From: Camellia lanceoleosa
Lineage: Eukaryota > Streptophyta > Magnoliopsida > Ericales > Theaceae
Direction: 5' to 3'
Length of the DNA stretch: 64,000 nucleotides
Assembly: GCA_025200525.1 (NCBI GenBank)
Contig: CM045760.1
Location: 47,325,932 to 47,389,931, forward strand
Of this stretch, positions 32,063-43,313 are shown in pieces. The position numbers were made by a program, and so were the translations under genes. The first letter of the stretch is position 1; each line of letters starts with the position of its first letter. The notes beneath the pieces were generated by a model. The model had not been told where the DNA came from, searched no databases, and saw nothing but the letters and a program-made list of their open reading frames with translations.

Positions 32063-32699
32063 GGTAGAAAAAAAATTGATACAACTCGGTTACAAAATCT
32101 AAAGTCGCTAACCATGGTTAAGAGTTTAACTCTGTTACAATAAAGTCACTAACCACTGTTAAAAAGTTTAACTCACAGTTAAAAGTTGGCTAGATGCTTT
32201 GTACCCAATTTTTTTTGTTAATATATCAAATTTTGTTTTTAAATTTTTAAATTTCATGTTATGTACGTAAGTTTTAGAAGAAATTATTGAAAAATTATCA
32301 AACGTTGAGAATTTTCTAGGAGTGCAATCTTTCTGTGGTTTTTTTTACACAGAAAGGAGTTTACACTTCCATAATTTTATAAATATTTTTAGTCAAATAA
32401 ACTGAGACATATAATTTTTATAAAATTTTAGAGCTTGAGGATGAGGGTTGTCTTTTTGGATTTATTTGCTAAACAAGTTGAAAAGTTTGTTTGTTATCAC
32501 CTAAAAAAGTCCAAATACTCAATTTTTTCACTAAAAAAAAGTTTTTCAAAAAATGTATTAATTTTTTTACACCATTTTATATCATAAGTTATGTGAATAT
32601 TCATATTTAGTTTCTTGTTTAGACATAATAATTAAAAAAAATAATAATAATATTTAACCATTACCCAAGATATAAAATGGCAAAAAATATCCGTAATAT
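32063..32699. other. AT-rich spacer, no gene seen
   Basis: AT-rich, with a short direct repeat of AAAGTCACTAACCA-type words near 32100-32170. No coding evidence. Confidence 0.45.
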
Positions 32700-33045
32700 A
32701 TATTTTGAGAATATGGTAAAAAATGACTTTTTGACTCTTAACCAAACTTTTGACTTTTTTAAACAAATGATTTGAGAAGTTGATAAAAAGTTACTTTTGA
32801 CTTTTTTGATTAATATTTGTTTATGATGTCAAATCATAATAAAATAACCAAACTACCCCCATTCAATTTAAAATATTTATAACTTCACCCATGTAGCACA
32901 TTTTGACTCATGAGGGGTAGAATTATAATTTCACCAATGGCTGAAAGCCAACTTTCCAAATGAAAAAAAAATACAAAAAGCCAACTTTTAGTTTTTGCTA
33001 CAAACCTAAAAAAGTAGCTAAAAGCCAAGTTCTCAAACCTAAAAG
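32700..33045. mobile_element. Dispersed repeat, copy 2
   Basis: Uninterrupted relative of 31385-32062, ending AAAAGCCAAGTTCTCAAACC. Confidence 0.7.
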
Positions 33046-34100
33046 AAAATATTAATTTTAATTAATTTTTTCAAAACTATTAAAGGCATTAGTCAACTAT
33101 TTAATTATTTATCTTTAATATGTGCAACTCATCTCTTCTTTTATGAAACTTTTCTCTCTATTTCACTGTGAGTTCATATATTTTCAGAGAAAAAAATCAT
33201 ATATAATTTAAAATTTTGAATCTTTTTATATAGGAAGTTAAAAAATAAATTTTAGAATTTAAAATATAGCTATACACAACCATATAATTTTAAATATAGC
33301 TATATTTATAATTAATTTTAATCAATCTATTACCTATCCTTATTTATATTATTATATAAATAAAAATGTTGTACAATAATTGAAATTCAAAGTTCTAATC
33401 TATTTTTTTTTTCAAAATTTAAAATTGTTAAAATGCATATGTTGCAATATCATTAATTTCTTCCCATTATAAATTTTATTTTAAATCTTATAAGATTTGT
33501 TCAATGACTAATATTCAATTTTTGTAAAAATATTCCAATATATTCCTTCCAAAAGTTAATCTAGCAAGTCTACAAAATCATATTTTAAAACTCAAAATTA
33601 TTAATAGTTTTATTTATTTTTATTTTTGTTTTAAATAAGCATATTAAAGCATAAATAGATATCCAAATAAAATTATATTTATTAATAAATATGACATTAG
33701 TTTTAATTGTAATACATCTTTTTGAAGTCTTTATTCATTTTTTTACTTTTTTTTTTTTGATATTTTAATTACATGTTATGATGATTCATTCATACTCATT
33801 AAGTTTTTAATTTTTTTTCCTAATTATTTCCCTTTCAGAAATCCATATAACAATTTTTTTAAATTAATATATTTTTATTCTAAAATAGTGAAATATTAAA
33901 ACTATATCATTTTTTTTTTATAACAAAGCATAGTTTTAATTGTTAATTGTCAATACGACAATTTTAATTTATCTATAATATATATTTTAGTAAAGGAATA
34001 TTTAAAACAATATTCTTAAAGTTATATGTAAAATTTTATTTAAAAGAGATAAAATACAAAAAAAATTAAAATAATTATCTAAATAATATATTATTTTACA
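33046..34100. other. AT-rich spacer, no gene seen
   Basis: Extremely AT-rich with many homopolymer runs. Nothing coding. Confidence 0.5.
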
Positions 34101-34103
34101 ACG

Positions 34104-34260
34104 TTGCTACGTAACTCGAAATTCATTTTCCCCGAATGGCTCGACTACCCAAAACGATGTCGTTTTTGGTAGTTTCCCCCCTCCTCTTTTTTGTTTTGTT
34201 TGAAATAGAGAGCGAGAGGAAGAGAGATGGGGGAGAAAGAGAGAAGAAAGAGAGAGGAAG
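34104..34260. mobile_element. Relic end of the ACGACGTCGT element family
   Basis: GTTGCTACGTAACTCGAAAT, CCCCGAATGGCTC then AAAACGATGTCGTTTT (34151-34166) follow the left end of the 15086 element (GTGCTACATAGCTCGAAAG, CCCCCGAATT, AAAACGACGTCGTTTT) in the same order and spacing. The opposite end was not found. Confidence 0.6.
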
Positions 34261-34263
34261 TAT

Positions 34264-34457
34264 ATTTCAACACCCACAATTTCAAGTAATCAATGAACAA
34301 ACCCATAAAATTTCAAATAATCAATGAACAACCCATGAACCATTGGTTGAGTCTCAACACATTTCAACACCCACAATTTTCAAGCAATCAATGAACAAAT
34401 CCGTAAAATTTCAAGCAATCAATGAACAACCCATGAACCATTGGTTGAGTTTCAACA
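34264..34457 (+). repeat. Tandem duplication, 97 bp unit
   Basis: Units at 34264-34360 and 34361-34457 read ATTTCAACACCCACAATTT, CAATCAATGAACAA, CCATTGGTTGAGT. Smaller CAATCAATGAACAA words repeat inside each unit. Confidence 0.9.
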
Positions 34458-34606
34458 CAACCCATGAAGCAAAAATGGTCAATGAATTTGTGTATACACA
34501 AATCCTCACAAAGTATACCCAAAACCCCATAAACCCTCACATAGTACAATCAATCTATGTATACACAAATCTATTATAGCAATTCTGGTTTTGACCCGAT
34601 CCTTAT

Positions 34607-35242
34607 TGTAATTTGGATACGGGTTTCTTGGTTTCGTACTGTTGAATATGTCTTACTTTTTTTTTTTTTTTCCCTTAAACTTGGCCTTGGGATTATTGTG
34701 GTTGTGGTTGTGTTTGAAACATGTTAGTTGTTTGTTTCCCCAAATTTTGTTGCCCAGAATTTTGCTCTTCTGCTCGAGCGGCACTTCTTCTGTTCAAGCG
34801 GGCTTTGCAATCTCTCAGTACTTTTGCAGGCCTGCAAAAATACTAGGAGAGTGTATTCTATGCTCGAGCGGTGTATCTTATGCTCAAGTGGGTGTGCGGT
34901 CGAGTTATGTTCTTTTGTCTGAAAAACTACTGGACGTGTGCATTCTGCACTCGAGCGAAACAACTTGTTGTATCTGACGCTCAAGCATCAACTCTTGCGC
35001 TTGAGCGGACTGTACGTATATCAGTTCATAGCAGCATATTTTTACATCACTTTTTCATATCTTTTTCCACTAAAACCCTAGATCTAGAGCTCCTCTCTCT
35101 AAAACTCACACTCTCTCTACTTCTTCACCTGGATTTAGTGGTTTTTACATCCTACTCTCTTTGTTAAAAAGATAGAGCGTCTTAAGAGCTCTCTTTTGAT
35201 CCGAGTAGAAGTTGGTTTCGACGTCCTTGAAGTTCTTCCATT
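34607..35242 (+). mobile_element. 5' LTR of gypsy element B, piece 1
   Basis: Proposed start TGTAATTTGGATACGG. It aligns with LTR A from here to the AAGTTCTTCCATT at 35230-35242, where the CACTA element enters. Carries a CTCGAG cluster and the AAACCCTAGATCTAGAGC leader. Confidence 0.75.
34768..35010 (+). repeat. CTCGAG palindrome cluster in LTR B
   Basis: Three exact CTCGAG and at least five one-step variants (CTCAAG, TTCAAG, CTTGAG), aligned one for one with the cluster in LTR A. Confidence 0.88.
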
Positions 35243-35254
35243 TACTACAAGAAT

Positions 35255-35935
35255 TTTCACTTTTGGCGACTAAATTTTTAGTTGCCAAAAGTCATATTTT
35301 AGTCGCCTATAGTCTTTGGCGACTAAATTTTTTGGTCGGAAAATTAGTAGCCAAAGAGTAGTCGGGAAATATAATTCCCGACTAAAGCTAATTTAGTCGC
35401 TAATAGGTTTGAAAATTAATTAAATAATACATTTTTGCTGACCAATTTTTTTGTCGCCAAAAGCCAATTATTTAGTGGTCGAAAAATTTTTAGCTACTAA
35501 ATTTTTTAGTCGCCAAAAGCAAATACTAGTGTTTTGGCTATTAAAATTTTAGTCGCCTAAAGTCACTCTTTTTTGGCTACCAAAAATTTAGTCGCCTAAA
35601 CTACGACATTTTTAGCTACTAAATTTTTAGTCGCCAAAAGTCATATTTATTCTTCAACTTTTGTTTTTATCTACAAAATATTTTAGTCGCCAAATTTTTG
35701 ATTTTTTTTTTTTGGCTACAAAACTTTTAGTAGCCAAAGGTTTGATTTTCTTTTGGCTACAAAACATTTAGTAGCCAAATGGTTGTTTTTCTTTTGTCTA
35801 CAAAAAATTTAGTAGCCACATGTTTGATTTTCTTTTGGCTACAAAACTTTTAGTAGCCAAATGTTTGTTTGTTTTTTTTTTATTTTTTTATTTTTTTCCT
35901 TTTTATTGGGTACAAAACGTTTAGTCGGCAAAAAC
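35255..35935. repeat. Left subterminal repeats of the CACTA element
   Basis: More than 15 copies of GGCGACTAAA / TTTAGTCGCC / TTTAGTAGCCAAA in both orientations, the expected transposase-binding region of En/Spm-like elements. Confidence 0.88.
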
Positions 35936-36514
35936 ATGATATTATGTTTTATTGCTAATATTATAATGTGTCCATAACCTGTCTGTATTCCATTCAACCT
36001 ATAATACATATATAAATAAAATGATACATAAATTATCAATCATTCCACAATCTGCATCCGTATACAAAAAATAAATTACTTTAACTGTTCAAGTACATAC
36101 AAACGAACTATTGTCCAAACTAAAATAATAATTCCATATAACATATATAATCATACAAAAAGTAAAGCCCTCTATATACAAAAATTACATTTACTATACT
36201 ATGTGAAATGACCATTTGGCATGGTACAAATTACCATCATAATTTGTACCACGCATTTGAGCTATTGCGGGAGCTTCACCTTCCTCAAGAGCGTGAGTTG
36301 GCTACACATGGTGCGCCCGGATCCTACACTAATCCTCTTTTTCCGTGTAAGCAATTCAATATGAACTTGGAACTTCTTTGATGGAAGAAGATGATTTGAA
36401 CATCACTTTCATCCTCCCTTGGGCAAGGGCCTAAAGTATCGAAAAGGCAAGGACTCCACAAGCCTGAGGTCAAAGAACAGCGAGCTCAAGATCAGGAGCC
36501 AAAGCGGACCGAGA

Positions 36515-36640
36515 AGAAAGATGTATGCACCAAGCCAAAAATACATCTATGTACCACGACAAAAAAATCATATATCTGTACGGCGTCAAAAGGTGATCTA
36601 TCTACCATGCCAATAATTATGTATTCGCTGCCAATAGTTT
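36515..36640 (+). repeat. Degenerate minisatellite in the CACTA interior
   Basis: Four units of about 30 bp: ATGTATGCACCAAGCCAAAAA, ATCTATGTACCACGACAAAAA, ATATCTGTACGGCGTCAAAAG, CTATCTACCATGCCAATAA. Decoded in frame this repeats Y.P.Q(K). Confidence 0.55.
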
Positions 36641-37334
36641 TCTGTATCAGGAATAGTTAACTGCACAAAAGTCGGAGATGACAAAAGTATTATATTCCTT
36701 CTATACAAAAGTACAATTTCTTCTCCATACACCAAAATATCTCTACAAGTCCACGCAACGAAGTCATCTACAAAAAAAAAAAAAAAAAAAAAAAAAAACC
36801 AATAGAATTGGACCAAAAAATGCCCAACTTCATGAATGAATTTGGAAACAAGTGACAAATAAAAATAAGTGAGAAGCAACCTTCCATGATGAATCAATTA
36901 TTAGTCATTGTACAGTCTTTCTAAAGTCTTTTGTTATAAGGAACATTGCTAAATGCAGAACAAATCATTACTAAATATTTCATTAGTAACATACAGCTAC
37001 ATACAGCTAATGTAACAATCTTCTATTTGAATGCAACATGTATCCAAATTCTGTGGCTAAATCAATATCAAAGCCCAATGTGATTAGAAAGTATTCTTTT
37101 TACCAACTTCCTCATTATTTGTTTGCAAAAGGCACTTGAATTATTATTGGATATAAAACCATCGGTGCTTATTAATGTATGTCAGTCCCATTTCAGAACA
37201 TGTGATAAAAATAATAACACACGTGTGTACGTTCAAAAAATTAGCAAGTTTAAAACAAGGCGTAAACTGAGTTCATATTGGTTTCTGAATATTTTTCCCA
37301 TAATTTTCCATTACTATACATCTCCAATACATTT

Positions 37335-38096
37335 CGTCAGTTGTCACAAGTCCTATTTGTAATGGGAAAGCTACCCGTAAGAGTCAGACGGAGGTTCGAG
37401 GGATGTTTTGAAGTTTCGCCCTCGAAACGCCCTTTTTCGACTAAGTTTTGGGCGTATTCATTTCTAAATCCCAACCTACGGGTTCGAATAACATTCCGTC
37501 AGTTGTCACAAGTCCTATTTGGCATGGGGAAGCTGCTCGTGTCGGCCACATGGAGGTTTGGGGGCTATTTTGAATTTTCGCCCCCAAAACGCCCTTTTTC
37601 GACTAAGTTTTGGGCGTATTCGGCTCTAAATCCCAATCTATAGGTCCGAATAACATTCCGTCAGTTGTCATAAGTCATATTTGGCATGGGGAAGCTGTTC
37701 GTGTTGGCCACACGGTGATTTTGGGGCTGTTTTAAATTTTTGCACCCGAAACGCCCTTTTTCGACTAAGTTTTGGGCGTATTCGGCTTTAAATCCCAACC
37801 TATAGGTCTGAATAACATTCCGTCAGTTGTCACAAGTCCTATTTGGCATGGGGAACCAACTTGTGTCGGCTACATGGAGGTTCGGGGGCTGTTTTGAATT
37901 TTCACCCCCGAAACACCCTTTTTCGACTAAGATTTGGGCGTATTCGTCTCTAAATCCCAACTTACAGACCTGAATAACATTCCGTTAGTTGTCACAAGTC
38001 CTATTTGGCATGGGGAAGCTGCTCGTGTCGGCCACATGGAGGTTTTGGGGTTGTTTTGAATTTTTTCCCCCGAAACGCCCTTTTTCGACTAAGTTT
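37335..38096 (+). repeat. 162 bp tandem array, about 4.7 copies
   Basis: CGTCAGTTGTCACAAGTCC begins units at 37335, 37497, 37659, 37821 and 37983, exactly 162 bp apart each time. Units contain TATTTGGCATGGGGAAGCTG, CCGAAACGCCCTTTTTCGAC and GGGCGTATTCG. No indel has changed the period, and 162 is a multiple of three. The open plus frame over the first copies (37278-37643) is a result of this. Confidence 0.95.
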
Positions 38097-38689
38097 TCGC
38101 CCCAGAAGATTGCTTAATGTATTACAATTGCAAATCTAAAAAAAATGACTCTATGTATGTCCTTGATTGATTGAGACTCCCTTAAGTTATTTAAATGATC
38201 CCCCTGAGTATAGACAATGTAGGTCGACCTTTAAGAATCCTAGAAACACTTAGAAATGGAAATAAGGTGGTCAATCTAGAACAAGAACATTTATAGTGTT
38301 TGTACTATTACGAACAAAAATGACTAAGTTTGCCCCTTTTTCTTCTTCAAAAGAGTTTAAGTTAAATACATATTGTGAACATTGTTGGGTACTTGAGACG
38401 AAATAATTCTAACCAACCTTGCCATATTTGTTTTAACTACACAGCACCAAAATTACGGACCCAATGCACAAAATGTTTTTGGGAAGGCTGTATTAAATTT
38501 TTGCCATAAATACCAATGTATTATACCTAACAAACCTAATGTCTCTTGTTATGGTATACCCAATGCGTAGTATTGTTTAGTGAATATGTAAATCTAAGTA
38601 TGTATAAGTGTTAGTATGAGATGAATGAAATTCTTCTTACCAAATACGACGATGCCCGTCTGAACCCTCCAACAGTGTTGATAGTCATA

Positions 38690-39665
38690 AAACCACAGAG
38701 TTCAAATGATTCAGTTGTTCTTGTTGTGCCTCTCTTTCTTTTCTTCCTTCTTCTACTTCTTTCATCAACTCCTCTCTCTCCCTCGTCATCTCTTCATGAT
38801 CTCTCTGGCGCTCTTATTTCTCCTTCATCAAATTTTCTTGAAGAACGTCAATCTCCGATCGCATTGCCTCCATTTGTTTGTCATGAGATCGTACCGCAGT
38901 ATCAGATGGCGAATAGGGTCGTAGGCCTATCCCAAATCCACGCAAGTAATTCTTTCTCTGTCCAAGCACTTGCCATGAGAGTTCCTCATATGTCAATAGG
39001 ATCCCCGCATCCGTGGCTGTCGCTTGTAGATTCACCATCGCATCTTGTCATTACCAAAACAAGTAGACTATTCAATAATGGCACAAAGAATCACATGCAA
39101 TTTTTTGCTAAGATAGGCATTAATATTACGACCATAGGCGAAAAAGTTTACTCGTTACATGTAGCTCACCACATTTGGGATCAATCCATTCATTTGTTTT
39201 CTTTGATTTGTGTGATTTCGAATAAAATTTTGAAAAATCCATGCCTGTTAGTTTCAAATAACAAATTAATTCGTCACAATAGTAGCCATGACTTTCATCT
39301 TACATATGTAAGTGCTGATAAATCTACTCCAAATGTATGTAACTCACCATGAGCGACATTGCTATTGGAAAGGAGCAAGATCTACTGGTGTGATTGTATG
39401 GCAGCAAACTCCGGTTTGCCTTACCAGCTCTAGAGCGTTTCTAAAACAAGAATTAGTACATATCAACGCATAATACACAAATAAAACAATAGAGTCGTTT
39501 ATATTTGTTTGTCACCAAATGAGATTCATCCTTCCAAGCGACATCAATCATGTGTTTCCAATCATCCAAGCAAACTCCTTTAGGCGGATGACTATATGGG
39601 TCATCAACACCCTCTTCTACAAGTTTTTCGTAGTGTTGCTTTAGGGTGTACCTCCAGTGTACAAG
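38690..39665 (-). pseudogene. En/Spm (Ptta-type) transposase-associated gene, decayed
   Basis: Minus-strand exon pieces in order: RYTLKQHYEKLVEEGVDDPY, PPKGVCLDDWKHMIDVAW, ESHLVTNKYK (39660-39480), then RSRAGKANRSLLPYNHTSRS (about 39440-39370), then TYEELSWQVLGQRKNYLRGF and a Glu/Lys-rich coiled coil (39040-38700) with one stop. This is the layout of the plant Ptta/En/Spm transposase family (TNPA-like, DNA-binding partner of the CACTA transposase): W..L..HY..., DW..., N..NR......GS.S, and ...E.......Y..G.G. Splice sites between pieces are not proven. The plus-strand 243-codon frame over 38621-39352 is antisense to this gene. The gene lies inside the CACTA ends and fits its origin. Confidence 0.75.
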
Positions 39666-40294
39666 AGATACGCCTTCGTATTAACGATCTCTTGAGCTTG
39701 TTGATCAGTATGGAAATCCTCACCAATTTCAAATGTGTCCTGCAAGCATAAGTGTGTGACGTATTACAGAAATGGAATGCCGTAAAACATAATGTACATA
39801 ATGGAGACATTTAGTTTAAGGTCCAAACTTACTAGCACAGCCTGTACTACAGCATCTTTGATACTCTGATCAATTTTCTTCCATGACTTCACTCCCTTAA
39901 GGGGGCACAACCGCCTTATCTACAAGCCCAACTCATTTGTGGCAGGCGTGGCATTCCCTCTAGTGAGTGCATTAAGCATGCGATTGACATATACATGTAG
40001 TTTCTCCCCTTTAAATAAATAGACCGATTACATTTACACATTGGATTTATCATCTTTATTTCCATATTAGTGCCGCCTCTGTTTGTTGAGTAGGGCTTTA
40101 TCTAAGCCCTAAGGGTAAGAAGATTAGATACATATGATTTGTAGAAATTGTCATACTATCTTGGAATAGACCTTGGAAAAAAAAACTTTCTCTACACACT
40201 CTCCATCACTTTTTCTCCCTATTTGATAAACCCAACCTTTCTATTTACAGAGAAAATACATGTACATATTCATTCCTCTCCAAATATTTAAGGA

Positions 40295-40325
40295 CTAGTG
40301 TATACCTGTGCCTGAAGGCACGGTG
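40295..40325 (-). mobile_element. Helitron-like 3' terminus
   Basis: Minus strand: hairpin CCGTGCC-TTCA-GGCACAGG, then TATACACTAG followed by T, the classic Helitron 3' end (hairpin, about 10 bases, CTAG|T). The body would extend to the right. I could not fix its 5' TC end; the TA-rich stretch near 42310-42340 is one candidate. Confidence 0.55.
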
Positions 40326-42305
40326 TAAATAAAAATAGGTGAACAAAAAGAAAAAATAAATAAATAAACAGGGAGGAAAATAAAACAAATAAAAAAGGGA
40401 GGGGGGAGAAAAGGAAAAAATAAAAAGAAAAGGAGGAAGGTGGGATCATAGGATCATTCATGAGATTATTCATGGGATCATGGGAGGGTGGGTGAGAAAA
40501 AGAAATTACAAATACCATGTTATCAGATTTGTTCTTCAATTGAGCTAACTAGGGGTAGGAAAGTATCCACCAAATCTGCCAAAATCGAACGGCCTGAACC
40601 AATTTGCCACAGAATAGATGGTTTCAATAGTCTGAGTGAACACTTGCGGATGCATTTTTTTTCAATTCACCTAAGTTCGGATGGATGGTGCTTGGGAGGC
40701 CATGCAACCCAATCCGATTCACTGACATTTCTAAGAAAATGAAGTTAGTCTTTATTCTTTGTGTAGTTTATTTATTTATTTATTTTTTATTTTCCCATTC
40801 TTCTCAGCTAACAAAACAAATTAAAGAAAAACAAATTTTAGAAACAAAAGATGGGGGGGAACACTTGGGTTCCACGGTTAATACCCTCCGCATGAGACGA
40901 AGATTTCAATTACAAGTTTAACTCCATCAGCTTCAAAGGGAAGGAATGATGGATTGTTGGAAAACCTGCGATTCTAGTGCACACTTCTAATTCTAGAGAT
41001 AGCTGGGTGAGGGTACCATTAAGTTCTCAACTTCCTGGTGTGATATGGTAGGATTTCATTTCTACAGGTCAACAGTTACAGATTTGACATAAGATATATA
41101 AGAGACTTATATATCTTATTATGGTATGCCCTTTTTGAAGGAATTAAAAAGGACTTCCGTAATCTAGTCCATGTACAGGTCAACAAGAAACATAAGAATT
41201 TGCCTTCAATCTTGAGCTATGCTATACAAACCAAGAAGAAATAGCTTTACCTATCATGAATGATGTTAGTTATCACTACTTTAATTAAACAAAATGATTA
41301 TACAATTGCCATTAAAAATTTCTGCTACCATATATTCAAACAACATGGCATTTCCTAATTGAATAAGGAGGCTATCATTGGAATTGTTTCCGTGATATCT
41401 TATTGATTAAATTTACACACACAGAATTAAACCACAGAAAAATCAATTGATTAAAAATTGATTTGGCATTGTTCATTCAAATATCATTCATACACATTAC
41501 ACATCATTCACACACATGAAACAACAACAATATCAGAAATAGGGGGAAACACAGAAAGGGAGAGACAGAGAGAAAATCATAGAGAGAGACATTAAACATC
41601 ATGTTGCAAGGTTAGTGAGCATAGAATCTAATATGGGTTTCGATCCCAGAATCTGACGACTAACCCTTGGCTGTCTGAGCACACTTCTCCCCAATTTTAT
41701 TTTCTTTGTTATGTATTGAAACTGGTACTCTGTTTCCAATTGAATTAGACATGAATGCTTTCAATATCAGAAAAACTTAAAAAAATATATTATACATGTA
41801 TTTGCATAAAATGTTTTCCATATAATTTCATGGTCAAATCTTTTATTTTTTTCACATCAATTGGGGAGGGGGGGCTTATGATGAAAATTCAAATTATCTT
41901 AGTGGATTTCAGTGACATATATGGGTTGAGTACATAAACCTAACCAAAAAGAAAAACCTGTGATTCAAATTTTCAATTTGTATAATACAGGGGTTCAGGA
42001 AAATCCAAATTTTCATCAATCATCTGATTGTTACATACACTGAAGCCTTTATTGTTATTATTATTAGACACACTGAATGATTAAAAATTGCTTACAAATT
42101 GATTTCGGATTGTTCATTTAAACATCATTCACACACATTGCACAGCAAGCTACGGGTCTAAAATAGGGGAAACACATGGAAAAGGGGATGCGGATAGAGA
42201 GAAAGAGATGGAGAGACACAGAGACAGACAAAGACATAGATACGCCCTTTTCCAGAGAGCTCGAACGAGAGAGGCACAGATGGACTGAGAAGCATAATGC
42301 CAAAG
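40326..42305. other. Unassigned CACTA interior, possible Helitron body
   Basis: Contains a direct repeat (41450-41590 and 42080-42200: ATTGATTT, TTGTTCATT, ATCATTCACACACAT, AAATAGGGG, GAGAGA-rich) and an exon-like stretch at 40550-40740 that I do not recognise. An (AT)n run follows at 42308-42326. Confidence 0.35.
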
Positions 42306-42559
42306 TGATATATATATATATATATAAAGAGAGAGAACTTGTGATTCAAGGGTTGAGATGGTGGTGATTGGTGCTGGTGGCGGTGGATGTGGCTGTCTGT
42401 GCGTCGCTCGTACAGTAGAATACGGTGAGGGGGCTGAGTTTTATAAGGGATTTGGTGAGGTGTGTGTGATACACTGTGGTTCAGTGTGTGAGATGGTTGC
42501 CTATACATCACTAGCAACGCGCGCGCATCACTTAATGAAGTGGCGTGAGTTCGAATTTC

Positions 42560-42935
42560 AACTTTTTACCGACTAAATTATTTTTAGTCAGGAAATGAAT
42601 GCCTGATCAGCCTTTAGCGATGAAATTTTTGGTCGGTAAAGCTAATTTCGCGACTAATAAGTATTTTAGTCGGGAAAAAGTGTATAATATAGATTTAATT
42701 TTAATTTTTTTGCCTAAATTGTACACCAACAGCGACTAATTTTTTATTTAGTCGCTGAAAAGTCTAATTTTTGCCGACTAATTTAAAATTTAGTCGCTAA
42801 TTGAGAATATTTGCCGACTAAAATATTTTCGTAGGTAAATATAGAACCAATGCCAACCAAAATCAATTTTAGTCGCCAAAAAGTATACTTTTGGCAACTA
42901 AAAAATTTTTAGTCGCCAAAATTAGTCGGCAAAGG
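42560..42935. repeat. Right subterminal repeats of the CACTA element
   Basis: GCGACTAA / TTTAGTCGCC / GCCGACTAA in both orientations, matching the left end. Confidence 0.88.
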
Positions 42936-42955
42936 TGCTTTCTCTTGTAGTGATT

Positions 42956-43313
42956 GTTGCTTTGGTCATCTAAGCTTGAGGTATGGACTCTTTACACTCT
43001 CTATGAGTTTTAACTTGGCTATTCCTTGATGTGTGTGAAACATTGGGTTTTGATGTGATTTTAACAAACCTAGGGTTTGGGTTTTAAGTTCAAGAGAGGG
43101 GTTTCAAAAAGGGTGTCTTGGAAATGATCATGAGAATGAATATGAACTTGTGTTGTGTTAAAATAGATGATGTGGTGGTTGGGATGAGATTTGAAAGGAA
43201 ATGGCGTTTTGCCCTAAAATGTTCAAGTAATTATTTTGCATAAATAATGAAATTGGAAATGGAAAAATGAAATTAGATGAATGTTTATATCAATGGTGAA
43301 GTTGGATGTGTAT
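42956..43313 (+). mobile_element. 5' LTR of element B, piece 2
   Basis: Aligns with LTR A 9720-10335: GTTGCTTTGGTCATCTAAGC, the donor-like TTGAG|GTATGG at 42981, AAACATTGGGTTTTGA, TTTTGCCCTAAAATG. Ends at the target copy TGTAT of E1. Confidence 0.85.

Larger units (their letters stand above)
35243..42952 (-). mobile_element. CACTA (En/Spm) transposon, 7.7 kb, in LTR B
   Basis: Ends TACTACAAGAATTTTC (first base changed from C) and CTTGTAGTG, flanked by ATT (35240-35242, 42953-42955), the 3 bp duplication of CACTA elements. Removing it rejoins LTR B to match LTR A (CTTCCATTGTTGCTTTGG). Both ends have many subterminal repeats of TTTAGTCGCCAAAAG / TTTTGGCTACAAAA type. The interior holds a broken En/Spm-associated gene (minus strand), a 162 bp satellite array and a Helitron-like end. 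I found no intact TNP2-type transposase. Confidence 0.92.

Noticed and set aside
38621..39352. Longest plus-strand frame in its area (243 codons)
   Set aside because: It is antisense to a recognisable En/Spm transposase-associated gene on the minus strand; its own product has no family features.
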